Origin: JADZAA01 sp039810485
GTDB lineage: Bacteria; Bacteroidota; Ignavibacteria; Kapaibacteriales; UBA961
DNA: 6,969 nucleotides
NCBI GenBank assembly: GCA_039810485.1
Contig: JBDHXA010000113.1
Coordinates: 1-6,969 of the forward strand
Direction: 5' to 3'
The stretch's first letter is position 1. Every line of letters begins with the position of its first letter. The position numbers were made by a program, and so were the translations under genes. Positions 1 through 6,543 of this stretch are shown here, piece by piece. The notes beneath the pieces were generated by a model. That model was not told where the DNA came from. It made no database searches and worked only from the letters and a program-made list of their open reading frames with translations.

Positions 1-2
1 TT

Positions 3-80
3 CGATTGAACCTATTTGTAAAAATCAGCCTACAAAAATGGATAGATAGACCCTTTGAACCTCCTCCAGAACCCCTATAG
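3..80 (+). CDS. possible 3' end of a rightward gene (partial)
   Basis: From position 3 a frame stays open to a TAG at 78-80 and reads as 25 residues ending RPFEPPPEPL. The proline/acidic tail resembles a protein C-terminus, and a hairpin with a T-rich flank overlaps and follows the stop, as expected at a gene end. The stretch is too short to identify a family. The other rightward frames close sooner, at 7-9 and 47-49, and the minus strand also has an open frame here (Gly/Ser-rich). The call rests on the tail composition and hairpin position only. Confidence 0.22.
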   Translation, partial: RLNLFVKISLQKWIDRPFEPPPEPL

Positions 81-111
81 AAAGATATACAAGGGGTTCT
101 ATTTTAATTTT
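68..111 (+). terminator. hairpin with T-rich tail, possible terminator
   Basis: AGAACCCCT (68-76) is exactly complementary to AGGGGTTCT (92-100), giving a 9-bp stem with one more possible T-A pair (77/91) inside and a loop of 13-15 nt. ATTTTAATTTT follows on the plus strand. This fits an intrinsic terminator for a gene entering from the left. The loop is long and the T-tract is interrupted by A residues, so it may be weak. Confidence 0.45.
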
Positions 112-202
112 AGCAGTTTTACCTCTTGAAAGCTAATATCTACAAGACAGGGGAGCAACTATAAAAATCGTTTAGGACAGGATTGATCCAACGGCGTGAT
201 GG

Positions 203-247
203 AAAAAAAACAAAGTCCCAAATCTTATGATAAGCAATGGGACTTTG
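203..247 (-). terminator. rho-independent terminator of the DUF2807 lipoprotein gene
   Basis: CAAAGTCCCA (211-220) and TGGGACTTTG (238-247) form a perfect 10-bp stem, and a small inner stem CTTA/TAAG (224-227/231-234) caps it. Read on the minus strand, the hairpin is followed directly by eight T residues (complement of 203-210). It starts 22 nt after the stop of the leftward gene at 270. On the plus strand no T-run follows, so it works leftward only. Confidence 0.88.
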
Positions 248-269
248 GCGCGTGGCGGTGATGCAGAAA

Positions 270-1007
270 TTAAAAACGCTTTTTAAGTGAGCCGGAGCCC
301 TCAATGACTTGCTTTACAGTTTCTGGATTTCCTTTGTAAAAAATATCGCCAGAGCCATGTATCGTTGCGTCGAGTATATTCATGGTAGTTGTTTCAATGT
401 CACCGGAGCCAATGATGTTTGCGCGAGTGTTAATGGATTGCAAACCGTAGCCACGAAAAATTCCTGATCCTTGCATAGTAATATCAACGTTGGTTGCAGC
501 GCCGTTGAGGGTAACAGAACCCGAGCCGGAGATTTTGATTTTTACATCATCGCCAGATGTTTGCATATTTACTTTTCCAGAACCATTAACATCAATGGAC
601 AGTTTTGAGATTGAAATTGGACCGCTGCTTATAATATCGCCGGAGCCGTTTAAAGAAATTTTTTCAATATTTTTTGCCGTTATATAAGCAATAATTGGAT
701 TCGAGGAAATATAGCATTCGTCACTGCCTAAAATGAGATTGCCTTCTTCGATTCGCTGCTGCAATCGGCTTGCAATATTGTCGTCGCCTTCAATTCGAAG
801 CGATGTTTTCTCTCCTTGAGTAAGATATATTTTTATAGATCCAATTGAAGTAATGCCGGAAAAATCTCCGATTTTCGGCTCAATGCTTATTTTTTTATTT
901 GAACCCTCAATGCAATTACCACTCATTGACGAGCAGCCATTCAATAATGCGCCGGTAATAGCTATTGCTGCAAGAGCAATTCCGAAAGTGAATGAAGCAG
1001 TTCTCAT
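270..1007 (-). CDS. DUF2807 (GIN-domain) lipoprotein
   Basis: A 245-residue predicted envelope lipoprotein. Residues 1-24 form a signal peptide (MRT, then a hydrophobic stretch) ending in a lipobox LLNG followed by Cys25, the likely lipidated residue after signal peptidase II cleavage. A Ser/Asn-rich linker follows. From about residue 40 the protein has the alternating pattern of the DUF2807/GIN family (putative auto-transporter adhesin head), a predicted right-handed beta-helix. Seven Gly-Ser-Gly turns stand at residues 121, 142, 161, 180, 200, 218 and 237, one every 18-21 residues, which suggests one per coil. Family members are common in Bacteroidota; no enzymatic activity is established and a structural or adhesive surface role is only suggested. 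The ATG at 1007 is preferred over an in-frame TTG at 1019 because GAGGA lies 5 nt upstream of the ATG. The gene is transcribed alone, divergently from murD, and ends at the terminator 203-247. Confidence 0.85.
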   Translation of the reverse strand: MRTASFTFGIALAAIAITGALLNGCSSMSGNCIEGSNKKISIEPKIGDFSGITSIGSIKIYLTQGEKTSLRIEGDDNIASRLQQRIEEGNLILGSDECYISSNPIIAYITAKNIEKISLNGSGDIISSGPISISKLSIDVNGSGKVNMQTSGDDVKIKISGSGSVTLNGAATNVDITMQGSGIFRGYGLQSINTRANIIGSGDIETTTMNILDATIHGSGDIFYKGNPETVKQVIEGSGSLKKRF

Positions 1008-1012
1008 GGTAT

Positions 1013-1017
1013 TCCTC
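1013..1017 (-). promoter_or_regulatory. ribosome binding site deciding the lipoprotein start
   Basis: The minus strand reads GAGGA-ATACC-ATG, a good Shine-Dalgarno core 5 nt before the ATG at 1007. It excludes the upstream in-frame TTG at 1019, whose second codon overlaps this core. The murD and ftsW starts show no comparable element. Confidence 0.6.
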
Positions 1018-1153
1018 AAATAGTGAAAAGGTAAGGATGAAATTTAGTTTATTTATTGATTCATCGCGCTTGGAGAACAACTACGCTGCAATTAAATCAA
1101 GGTTGCAAAAAATGTGATTTGCTTTCTAATTTATTTTCAATCTCTTCGTAATT

Positions 1154-1165
1154 TTAACGTGTTAA
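1154..1165. repeat. short inverted repeat, possible operator
   Basis: TTAAC-GT-GTTAA is a perfect 5+5 dyad with a 2-nt centre. It ends where the -35 region would lie for the -10-like box at 1188-1193, a position suited to a repressor or activator site. The motif is short and AT-rich, so chance occurrence is quite possible. Confidence 0.25.
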
Positions 1166-1193
1166 CTCCATGAGTATCGTAAAAAATTATAGT
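1162..1193 (+). promoter_or_regulatory. putative promoter of the structured RNA / murD operon
   Basis: TATAGT at 1188-1193 matches the -10 consensus at five of six positions and is preceded by an A-rich stretch. The best -35-like hexamer, TTAACT (1162-1167), is poor and sits 20 nt away, so an activator or a non-canonical sigma would be needed for strong use. A start 6-7 nt after the -10 box falls at about G1200, exactly where the self-complementary RNA segment begins. Confidence 0.4.
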
Positions 1194-1199
1194 TTATGC

Positions 1200-1369
1200 G
1201 GCCTCTTGCCGAGGCAGTCATTACTACGAATAGTGTGATGGCGGAAGAGGAAATTATTTCCACTCTCTACTTGCAAACATCTTCCATTTTTTCGGCTAAA
1301 TAGGTTGCCGAAAAATAAGCGCTGTTCCGAAATAGAGTGATTGTCGGACGAGCAACGAGGCCTTTTTTT
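1200..1369 (+). ncRNA. structured RNA candidate: small RNA or murD leader
   Basis: I do not recognise a family. The 5' end GGCCTCTTGC (1200-1209) pairs with the 3' end GCAACGAGGCC (1352-1362): 10 bp with C1356 bulged. Seven T residues (1363-1369) follow at once, so the closing stem could also terminate transcription. Inside are GGAAGA/TCTTCC (1243-1248/1280-1285) enclosing GGAAA/TTTCC (1249-1253/1257-1261), and a perfect 9-bp hairpin TTTTTCGGC/GCCGAAAAA (1288-1296/1307-1315). A second long-range helix is possible: 1215-1226 with 1333-1343, 11 bp including two G-U pairs and one bulged A. It would give a rod with an internal bubble, loosely like 6S RNA. Local hairpins at 1219-1240 and 1326-1348 compete with it. 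The T-run ends 12 nt before the murD ATG, so either the RNA is independent and murD depends on read-through, or it is an attenuator-type leader. Pairings were found by eye, not by energy calculation. Confidence 0.55.
1352..1369 (+). terminator. 3' arm and U-tract of the structured RNA
   Basis: GCAACGAGGCC followed by seven T residues has the form of the 3' half of an intrinsic terminator, but its best 5' arm lies 150 nt upstream (1200-1209). No strong local partner was found. Termination would therefore depend on the whole RNA folding so as to bring the ends together. Confidence 0.4.
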
Positions 1370-1381
1370 GAAATTCACACT

Positions 1382-2719
1382 ATGAATTATACAATTGTAG
1401 GGGCAGGGAAAAGCGGAATAGCCGCCGCTTACTTGGCAGCTCTAACTGGGAATCGTGTATTCCTTACAGAATCTAAGCCGAAAAGCGCTTTTGGCGAGCA
1501 GACCGCAGAATTTGACAATTTGGGAATAGAGACAGAATTTGACGGACATACTTTAGGCGCGATTGCACGCGCGGACTGCATCATAACATCGCCCGGAGTG
1601 CCGCCTAACACCTTCTTGCTTCGAGAGGCGGAATTGCGAGGCTTGCCCATTATAAGCGAGCTTGAGTTTGGTCGCAGCCATCTGACTTGCAATCCATTGA
1701 TAGCAATTACTGGAACGAACGGCAAAACGACCACAACAGCATTAACCGCTTATATGCTGTCTCAATCTGGGAGAAAATCTGTCGTAGCCGGAAATATAGG
1801 AGTGCCGCTGTCATCATTGGTCGGAAAAATCACAAACGATACGATAATTGTCTCAGAAGCAAGCAGCTATCAATTAGACAGAATTCAAAATTTTCGTCCG
1901 GATGTGGCGGTCATCTTAAATATTACTCCGGATCATCTTGCTTATCATGGAACATATAAAGCATATTGTAGCGCAAAATATAATATAACTCGCAATCAAA
2001 GTGAGAAAGATTTGCTAATTTTGAATAAAGATAGTGCTGAGGCAGCAGCAACCGAAGCATTATCGAGAGCAAAAGTCGAGTATTTCAGTATGTCACCTGT
2101 GGGGACGGGGATATATTGTAACGACAATACGCTCATCCTGCCTGAAACACAACAGCACAAAGAGGAAAAACTTATGCTTTATGATGAACTGCGCCTGCCC
2201 GGAGTGCATAACTGCTATAATTCAATGGCGGCTGCATTGGCAGCTCGCGCATTTGAGGTGCGCAATGAAAATATACGCGATTCGCTCATGAGCTTTGCCG
2301 GAGTCGAACATCGCCTTGAATTTGTCAGAAGCTATAATGGCGTAGAATTTATCAACGATTCCAAAGCCACCAATGTGAATGCAACGTGGTATGCTTTGTC
2401 AAGCTACTCGGCGCCAATTGTATGGATTGTCGGCGGACGATCAGACAGCAACGATTATTCAGCGCTTGATGAACTTGTGCGGAAAAATGTGCGGTGCATC
2501 GTGGCAATTGGAGAGGAGCAAAGCGCAATATTTGATCATTTTTGCCTCATAACTCGCTGCCAAAAAACACATTCATTGGAAGAAGCCGTCCGTACTGCCG
2601 CGCAAATTGCATCGGAAGGAGATATCGTTCTATTTTCTCCTGCCTGTAAATCATTTGATATGTTTATGAATTACGAGCAGCGCGGACTAATGTTCAAAGA
2701 AGTCGCAAATAGCTTGTAG
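1382..2719 (+). CDS. murD: UDP-N-acetylmuramoyl-L-alanine--D-glutamate ligase
   Basis: Cytoplasmic ATP-dependent Mur ligase that adds D-glutamate to UDP-MurNAc-L-Ala. The 445-residue length is normal for the family. The N-terminal UDP-binding domain opens with YTIVGAGKSG (3-12). The ATPase domain has the P-loop GTNGKTTT (111-118), SEASSYQLD with the Mg-binding Glu159, NITPDHL with His185, and a candidate carbamylated Lys199 in YCSAKYN. Next come HN (276-277) and EHRLEFV (309-315). The C-terminal D-Glu-binding domain has NDSKATN (325-331), which marks MurD among Mur ligases, and SPACKSFDMF (419-428). One oddity: the loop usually written GG(x)2K reads GGRSD (351-355), with Asp at the position of E. 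coli Lys348, a D-Glu contact. The ATG at 1382 is chosen over GTG 1337 because the Rossmann strand starts right after it and 1337 lies within the structured RNA. No Shine-Dalgarno is visible. First gene of the operon; ftsW follows after 21 nt. Confidence 0.96.
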   Translation: MNYTIVGAGKSGIAAAYLAALTGNRVFLTESKPKSAFGEQTAEFDNLGIETEFDGHTLGAIARADCIITSPGVPPNTFLLREAELRGLPIISELEFGRSHLTCNPLIAITGTNGKTTTTALTAYMLSQSGRKSVVAGNIGVPLSSLVGKITNDTIIVSEASSYQLDRIQNFRPDVAVILNITPDHLAYHGTYKAYCSAKYNITRNQSEKDLLILNKDSAEAAATEALSRAKVEYFSMSPVGTGIYCNDNTLILPETQQHKEEKLMLYDELRLPGVHNCYNSMAAALAARAFEVRNENIRDSLMSFAGVEHRLEFVRSYNGVEFINDSKATNVNATWYALSSYSAPIVWIVGGRSDSNDYSALDELVRKNVRCIVAIGEEQSAIFDHFCLITRCQKTHSLEEAVRTAAQIASEGDIVLFSPACKSFDMFMNYEQRGLMFKEVANSL

Positions 2720-2740
2720 CGCTCCATTGTAGAATCTGCA

Positions 2741-3898
2741 ATGAAAAAAAAAACAGATCATATTGACTGGTTTATTTTGTTGTCTGTAGTCGGGCTGATG
2801 CTTTTTAGCGTGGCGTTTGTCTATAGCGCCAGCGCATCATTTGCAGATGCAAGATTTGGCTCGAGTGAAAAGCTGCTGATTAGTCATGGCGTTCGCATCG
2901 TGATTGGACTGTTTGCAGTATTTATTTTTGCGCGCATTGATTATCATGTGTGGGAGCGCTTTTCAAAGCCGGCATATCTCCTATCGTTAGGTTTGCTCGC
3001 CATAGTTCTAATCACAGGAAGCCGCGTAAAAGGCGCAACACGATGGATTGATCTCGGTCCAATAAATTTCCAACCTTCAGAATTAGCTAAATTCTCATTG
3101 GTAATGCATTTATCTGCAATGATTTCCGATAAGGTGTGCACAATTTGGGACTTTAAGCGCGGAGTTCTGCCTGCTATTCTGTGGACGCTGCCATGCTGTT
3201 TGCTGATTGCTTTGCAGCCGAATGTTTCCACTGCCGGCGTCATTCTTCTTATGACGTTCATTCTGCTCTTTATAGGCAATGCACGCGCCGACCATTTGAG
3301 CATTATGGGCTTTTTCACAGTAATTTTGGGCGGATTATACGCTATGTCCGCGCCATATCGCCGCAATCGGATTCTTGCTTTTTTTGGCGCGGGCGATAGC
3401 ATTGAAAGCAATATGGCGGAAAAGGTAAGCTATCAGCTTAAACAAGCTTTGCTTGCTTTTGGAAACGGCGGAATTACCGGCGTCGGTCCCGGGCGAAGTA
3501 TGCAGCGTGATTTCTTTTTGCCGGAAAGTTATGGCGATTTTATCTATTCGATTATCGGCGAGGAATACGGTCTAATCGGAACGCTGATAGTTCTTTCTGC
3601 ATTTGGCATATTGCTTTGGCGGGGTTTGGCTGTTGCAAAGCGTGCGCCTGATGCATTCGGACGGCTGCTTGCGTCTGGCATTACTATAACTTTGATAGTT
3701 TATGCCTCAGTTAATGCCGGAGTTACATGCGGTATTATTCCTACTACGGGATTGCCTATGCCTTTTATTAGCTATGGCGGAACTGCCGTTGTCTTTTCTT
3801 CGGCTGCCGTTGGGATTTTATTAAATATCTCTTCATATGCTGGAGTTTATCCGCGTCGCAGCCCTTTATCTGCTTCTGAAAATTTACCGCTGCTATGA
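2741..3898 (+). CDS. ftsW: SEDS peptidoglycan glycosyltransferase, FtsW type
   Basis: Polytopic membrane protein of the SEDS family, which polymerises lipid II into glycan strands with a class B PBP. The 385 residues begin with a short cytoplasmic MKKKTDHIDW, and roughly ten hydrophobic segments follow. Family motifs are GSRVKGATRWIDLG (93-106), QPSELAKFS (111-119), GNGGITGVGPG (241-251), ESYGDFIYSIIGEEYG (262-277) and GIIPTTGLPMPFISYGG (331-347). Asp266 in YGDFIYS aligns with the essential catalytic Asp (FtsW D297 of E. coli, by motif). The motif commonly written QPDxGTA reads QPNVSTA (159-165), so its acidic residue is Asn. FtsW is preferred over RodA mainly because murD lies directly upstream, as in dcw clusters; the sequence alone would not exclude RodA. 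No Shine-Dalgarno is seen before the ATG. The stop overlaps the next gene's start (ATGA), implying translational coupling. The partner transpeptidase is not in the window. Confidence 0.9.
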   Translation: MKKKTDHIDWFILLSVVGLMLFSVAFVYSASASFADARFGSSEKLLISHGVRIVIGLFAVFIFARIDYHVWERFSKPAYLLSLGLLAIVLITGSRVKGATRWIDLGPINFQPSELAKFSLVMHLSAMISDKVCTIWDFKRGVLPAILWTLPCCLLIALQPNVSTAGVILLMTFILLFIGNARADHLSIMGFFTVILGGLYAMSAPYRRNRILAFFGAGDSIESNMAEKVSYQLKQALLAFGNGGITGVGPGRSMQRDFFLPESYGDFIYSIIGEEYGLIGTLIVLSAFGILLWRGLAVAKRAPDAFGRLLASGITITLIVYASVNAGVTCGIIPTTGLPMPFISYGGTAVVFSSAAVGILLNISSYAGVYPRRSPLSASENLPLL

Positions 3899-6444
3899 TT
3901 CGAACTTTTCTGACTAATTTCACCGGCACTATTATCGCAGCTATTGTGCTGGCTGTGTCATTCGGCGTATTTGCTCTTTATTTGGTTGGACATTCGGTAA
4001 TTGAACCAAATGTAACGCTTCAAACGGATTTTGTGGCTGATACAGCTAAAATTTATCGAGATAAATACGGCATTCCGCAGATTATTGCCGGAAGTGAATC
4101 CGATATGTTTTTTATGGTCGGGTATGTTCATGCGCAAGATAGATTGTGGCAAATGGATGTTGCGCGTCGGACTGGCCGTGGAACTTTATCGGAATTGTTT
4201 GGCAAAAAAACGGTAGAGACCGACCGTTTTATGCGATATGTAGGATTGCCTGCCATTGCTAATAGCATCTTGCGAAAAGCCAGTCCAGCTACGCGCTCAG
4301 TTCTCCACTCATATACTCAAGGCGTTAATTACTATATTCAAACTCATAAAAACGCACTTCCATTTGAGTTCGGCGCTTTGCAATACGAACCTAAGCAATG
4401 GACGCCGGAGGATTGTCTTGTTATTTTGCGGCTCACAGCATTAGAGCTTAGCCCGTCTTTTTGGTCGGATGTGGCGTTTGGCGATATTGCCGATAATATT
4501 GGCGTAGATAAAGCTTTGCAGCTTATTCCTTCGTATCCTCTTGCAGCGCCATCTGTTGTCGGCGATAAATCATCTGGCAGCAAACTTCCCGCCGCGCCGG
4601 CGCCTCCAACATTAGATTCCAATGTGCGTAAATTTTCTTCGCATATAAAAGAAGCGCTTTCTTTAGCAGATTCAATTTCTGAGACATTTGTGAGCATGCG
4701 CTCTAATCTTGGATTAGAAGGAACTGCTATAGGCAGCAATTGCTGGGCAATGAAAAAAACAACGCAACCATCAGCTGGCATTGTGTTTGCCTGTGATCCG
4801 CATTTTCCTTTGTCGCTTCCTGCGCGCTGGCATCAGTTGCATGCTTCAGCGCCATACTGGAATATTACTGGATTGACTATGCCGGGAATACCGCTGATGC
4901 TTTCAGGAAGAAATGATTTTGTAGCTTGGGGATATTCGGCTATGATGATTGATGACGCCGACTTTTTTATTGAAAAAACGGATATAAAAAACTCGAATTA
5001 TTATTTTGACGCAAGCGGAAAGAGGTTGAAGTTTCGTTATGTGCGCGACACGATAAACGTTCGAAATGACGAGCAAATTATTTACGATATTCGCTATGCT
5101 CAACGCTCCAGCGTTATTTCCGATGTACATTTGCTCAAAAATCAAAAAAAGACGCTCTTTAGCGCGTCAGCTCCAACGATCAATGCATTCCTTGAACGAT
5201 ATTGCTTGACTTACAGTTGGACAGGAGCAAATCCAACTGATGAATTATTGGCTCTTTACAGAATTAACAAGGCAGAATCGTGGCAGCACTTTGTTTCTGG
5301 CGCAAATGAATGGCATGTGCCAGGACTTAACTTTACTTACTGCGATAGATCCGGATCAATTGGAATTGCGCCCTCGGGAGCAATTCCGATTCGTCAAAAG
5401 TGCAATCCTAATCTTCCAAATCCAGGCTGGATTGCCGGCTACGCTTGGGCTGGAGCTCGTTCTCCGAGCATTTTACCAAGAGTTTTCAATCCTGACAAGC
5501 GCTTTATTTGCAGTGCCAATAATCTTGTATCTCACGTATTTCCGGAATTTATCTCAACGCTTTGGGAACCTCCGGCGCGTGCGGAAAGATTAGAAGAATT
5601 GCTCAGCCAATATGATGATTATGATATTCGCGCCGCACAGTTTATGCAGATGGATGTAACCTCGCCATTTGCGCATCAAGTAAATAATCTTGCAGTTCGT
5701 GTTCTCGAATCCAAGAAAAAATATCTTTCTTCTGAAGATCGTGAAATGCTTGCAGAAATGAAAAAATGGGATGGGCTTATGTCGCCTCGCACAGATGAGC
5801 CAACCGTATTTTCGGTTTTTCTTGACGAACTGCTGCACCATACTTTCGCAGATGAATTAGGCGACAGATTATATCGGCAGTATATGATTGTATCGTCATT
5901 GCCAACAAGAAAAATTGCAGAGATTCTAACAGATAGTGCTTCGATTTGGTTCGACAACGTAACGACGCCGGAGCGTGAAGATCGTGATGAAATTATTTTT
6001 AGAAGCTTTGTGGCTGCACAGCGAATATTAAAAAAGAGATTTGAAGGCCGCCCTTTTGCTACTCGGCAATTCGGAGATATACACCAGCTTACGCTCTATC
6101 ACCCATTCAGCGACAATCCCTATATTCGTCCGATTGTAACTCAAGGACCAATGAGCACTGGCGGCTCGAATACAACTGTGAATTGTGGTGAATGGCGATA
6201 TAACGAACCTTACAATCAGGTGATTGGCGCATCAATGCGCCTTCTCATTGACATGCAGGACACGATAATCCAAACAATTGTTCCGGGTGGAGTAAGCGGA
6301 GAACCATTAAGTGCTCATTACTCTGATCAATTGCAATTATGGCTCAACGGCGGTTATATCCGCATTTCCACTAGTAGAAAGCCTGCTGAAGGCAGCGCAC
6401 TCTATGCAACTATAACGCCGCTTAAGAAAAGAGTCGAGAAATAA
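3895..6444 (+). CDS. penicillin acylase-family Ntn hydrolase (peptidase S45)
   Basis: An 849-residue precursor of the penicillin amidase family, whose members cleave amide-linked acyl groups (beta-lactams, acyl-homoserine lactones, other N-acyl compounds). The substrate here cannot be read from sequence. Residues 10-33 form one hydrophobic segment without lipobox or clear cleavage site, so the enzyme is probably anchored with its body outside the cytoplasmic membrane. The alpha region has RDKYGIPQI (55-63) and GYVHAQDRLWQMDVARRTGRGTLSELFG, starting at 76. A Pro/Ala-rich stretch (residues 232-238) fits the excised linker. Autoprocessing is expected between Gly280 and Ser281 (GSNCWA), making Ser281 the beta-chain N-terminal nucleophile. 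Further family features are DPHF (301-304), DDAD (353-356, calcium-site region), ANN (541-543, oxyanion-hole Asn candidate), GGSNTTVN (756-763) and PGGVSGEPLSAHYSDQLQLW near the end. Its ATG overlaps the ftsW stop by 4 nt, and tandem TAA stops close it. Placing it with murD and ftsW suggests an envelope role, but this is inference. No terminator is seen before the IS. Confidence 0.92.
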   Translation: MIRTFLTNFTGTIIAAIVLAVSFGVFALYLVGHSVIEPNVTLQTDFVADTAKIYRDKYGIPQIIAGSESDMFFMVGYVHAQDRLWQMDVARRTGRGTLSELFGKKTVETDRFMRYVGLPAIANSILRKASPATRSVLHSYTQGVNYYIQTHKNALPFEFGALQYEPKQWTPEDCLVILRLTALELSPSFWSDVAFGDIADNIGVDKALQLIPSYPLAAPSVVGDKSSGSKLPAAPAPPTLDSNVRKFSSHIKEALSLADSISETFVSMRSNLGLEGTAIGSNCWAMKKTTQPSAGIVFACDPHFPLSLPARWHQLHASAPYWNITGLTMPGIPLMLSGRNDFVAWGYSAMMIDDADFFIEKTDIKNSNYYFDASGKRLKFRYVRDTINVRNDEQIIYDIRYAQRSSVISDVHLLKNQKKTLFSASAPTINAFLERYCLTYSWTGANPTDELLALYRINKAESWQHFVSGANEWHVPGLNFTYCDRSGSIGIAPSGAIPIRQKCNPNLPNPGWIAGYAWAGARSPSILPRVFNPDKRFICSANNLVSHVFPEFISTLWEPPARAERLEELLSQYDDYDIRAAQFMQMDVTSPFAHQVNNLAVRVLESKKKYLSSEDREMLAEMKKWDGLMSPRTDEPTVFSVFLDELLHHTFADELGDRLYRQYMIVSSLPTRKIAEILTDSASIWFDNVTTPEREDRDEIIFRSFVAAQRILKKRFEGRPFATRQFGDIHQLTLYHPFSDNPYIRPIVTQGPMSTGGSNTTVNCGEWRYNEPYNQVIGASMRLLIDMQDTIIQTIVPGGVSGEPLSAHYSDQLQLWLNGGYIRISTSRKPAEGSALYATITPLKKRVEK

Positions 6445-6490
6445 TAAAACATCAGATATTCTGCAAAATTAATAAAATACATTGTTTTAA

Positions 6491-6521
6491 CAGAGGCGGA
6501 TTCAACACTGAAGTGCAACAG
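6491..6521. repeat. terminal inverted repeat of the IS30-family element
   Basis: On the minus strand this reads TGTTGCACTTCAGTGTTGAA, then TCCGCCTCTG. A GTTGCACTT...TTGAATC.GCC end is typical of one group of IS30 elements, as I recall it. It lies just beyond the transposase 3' end, where the right terminal repeat belongs. The exact outer boundary (about 6488-6493) and any target duplication cannot be fixed, because the other end is outside the window. Confidence 0.6.
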
Positions 6522-6543
6522 ATTTGTAATTATCAGTAAATAC

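Noticed and set aside
1104..1122. GCAAA/TTTGC inverted repeat
   Set aside because: Only 5 bp with a 9-nt loop, no T-run and no clear promoter overlap; expected by chance in AT-rich DNA.
1288..1315. 9-bp hairpin TTTTTCGGC/GCCGAAAAA as a stand-alone terminator
   Set aside because: T residues lie at the outside of the 5' arm and A residues at the 3' arm, so no U-tract follows the stem on either strand. It is better explained as part of the RNA fold.
1200..1369. Naming the structured RNA as 6S RNA, RNase P, SRP RNA, tmRNA or a known riboswitch
   Set aside because: The size and two-part closing stem vaguely suit 6S, but no diagnostic sequence was recognised. The conserved cores of RNase P, SRP RNA and tmRNA are absent, so it is left unnamed.
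1187..1378. 63-residue minus-strand frame in the divergent gap
   Set aside because: It covers the self-complementary RNA segment, is rich in Arg, His and Ser without any motif, and has no evident ribosome binding site.
1337..1381. GTG at 1337 as the murD start, adding 15 residues
   Set aside because: The extra residues precede the Rossmann strand that normally begins the protein and fall within the structured RNA and its T-run. ATG 1382 fits the family length better.
2944..3411. 155-residue open frame on the minus strand inside ftsW
   Set aside because: Composition and motifs are those of an antisense shadow of the SEDS gene; no start signal or family resemblance was seen.
4344..4781. 145-residue minus-strand frame inside the acylase gene
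   Set aside because: It lies antisense to well-conserved acylase motifs, including the catalytic Ser region, and has no independent support.
6453..6463. CAGA-TAT-TCTG as a terminator after the acylase gene
   Set aside because: A 4-bp stem without a following T-tract is too weak to call.
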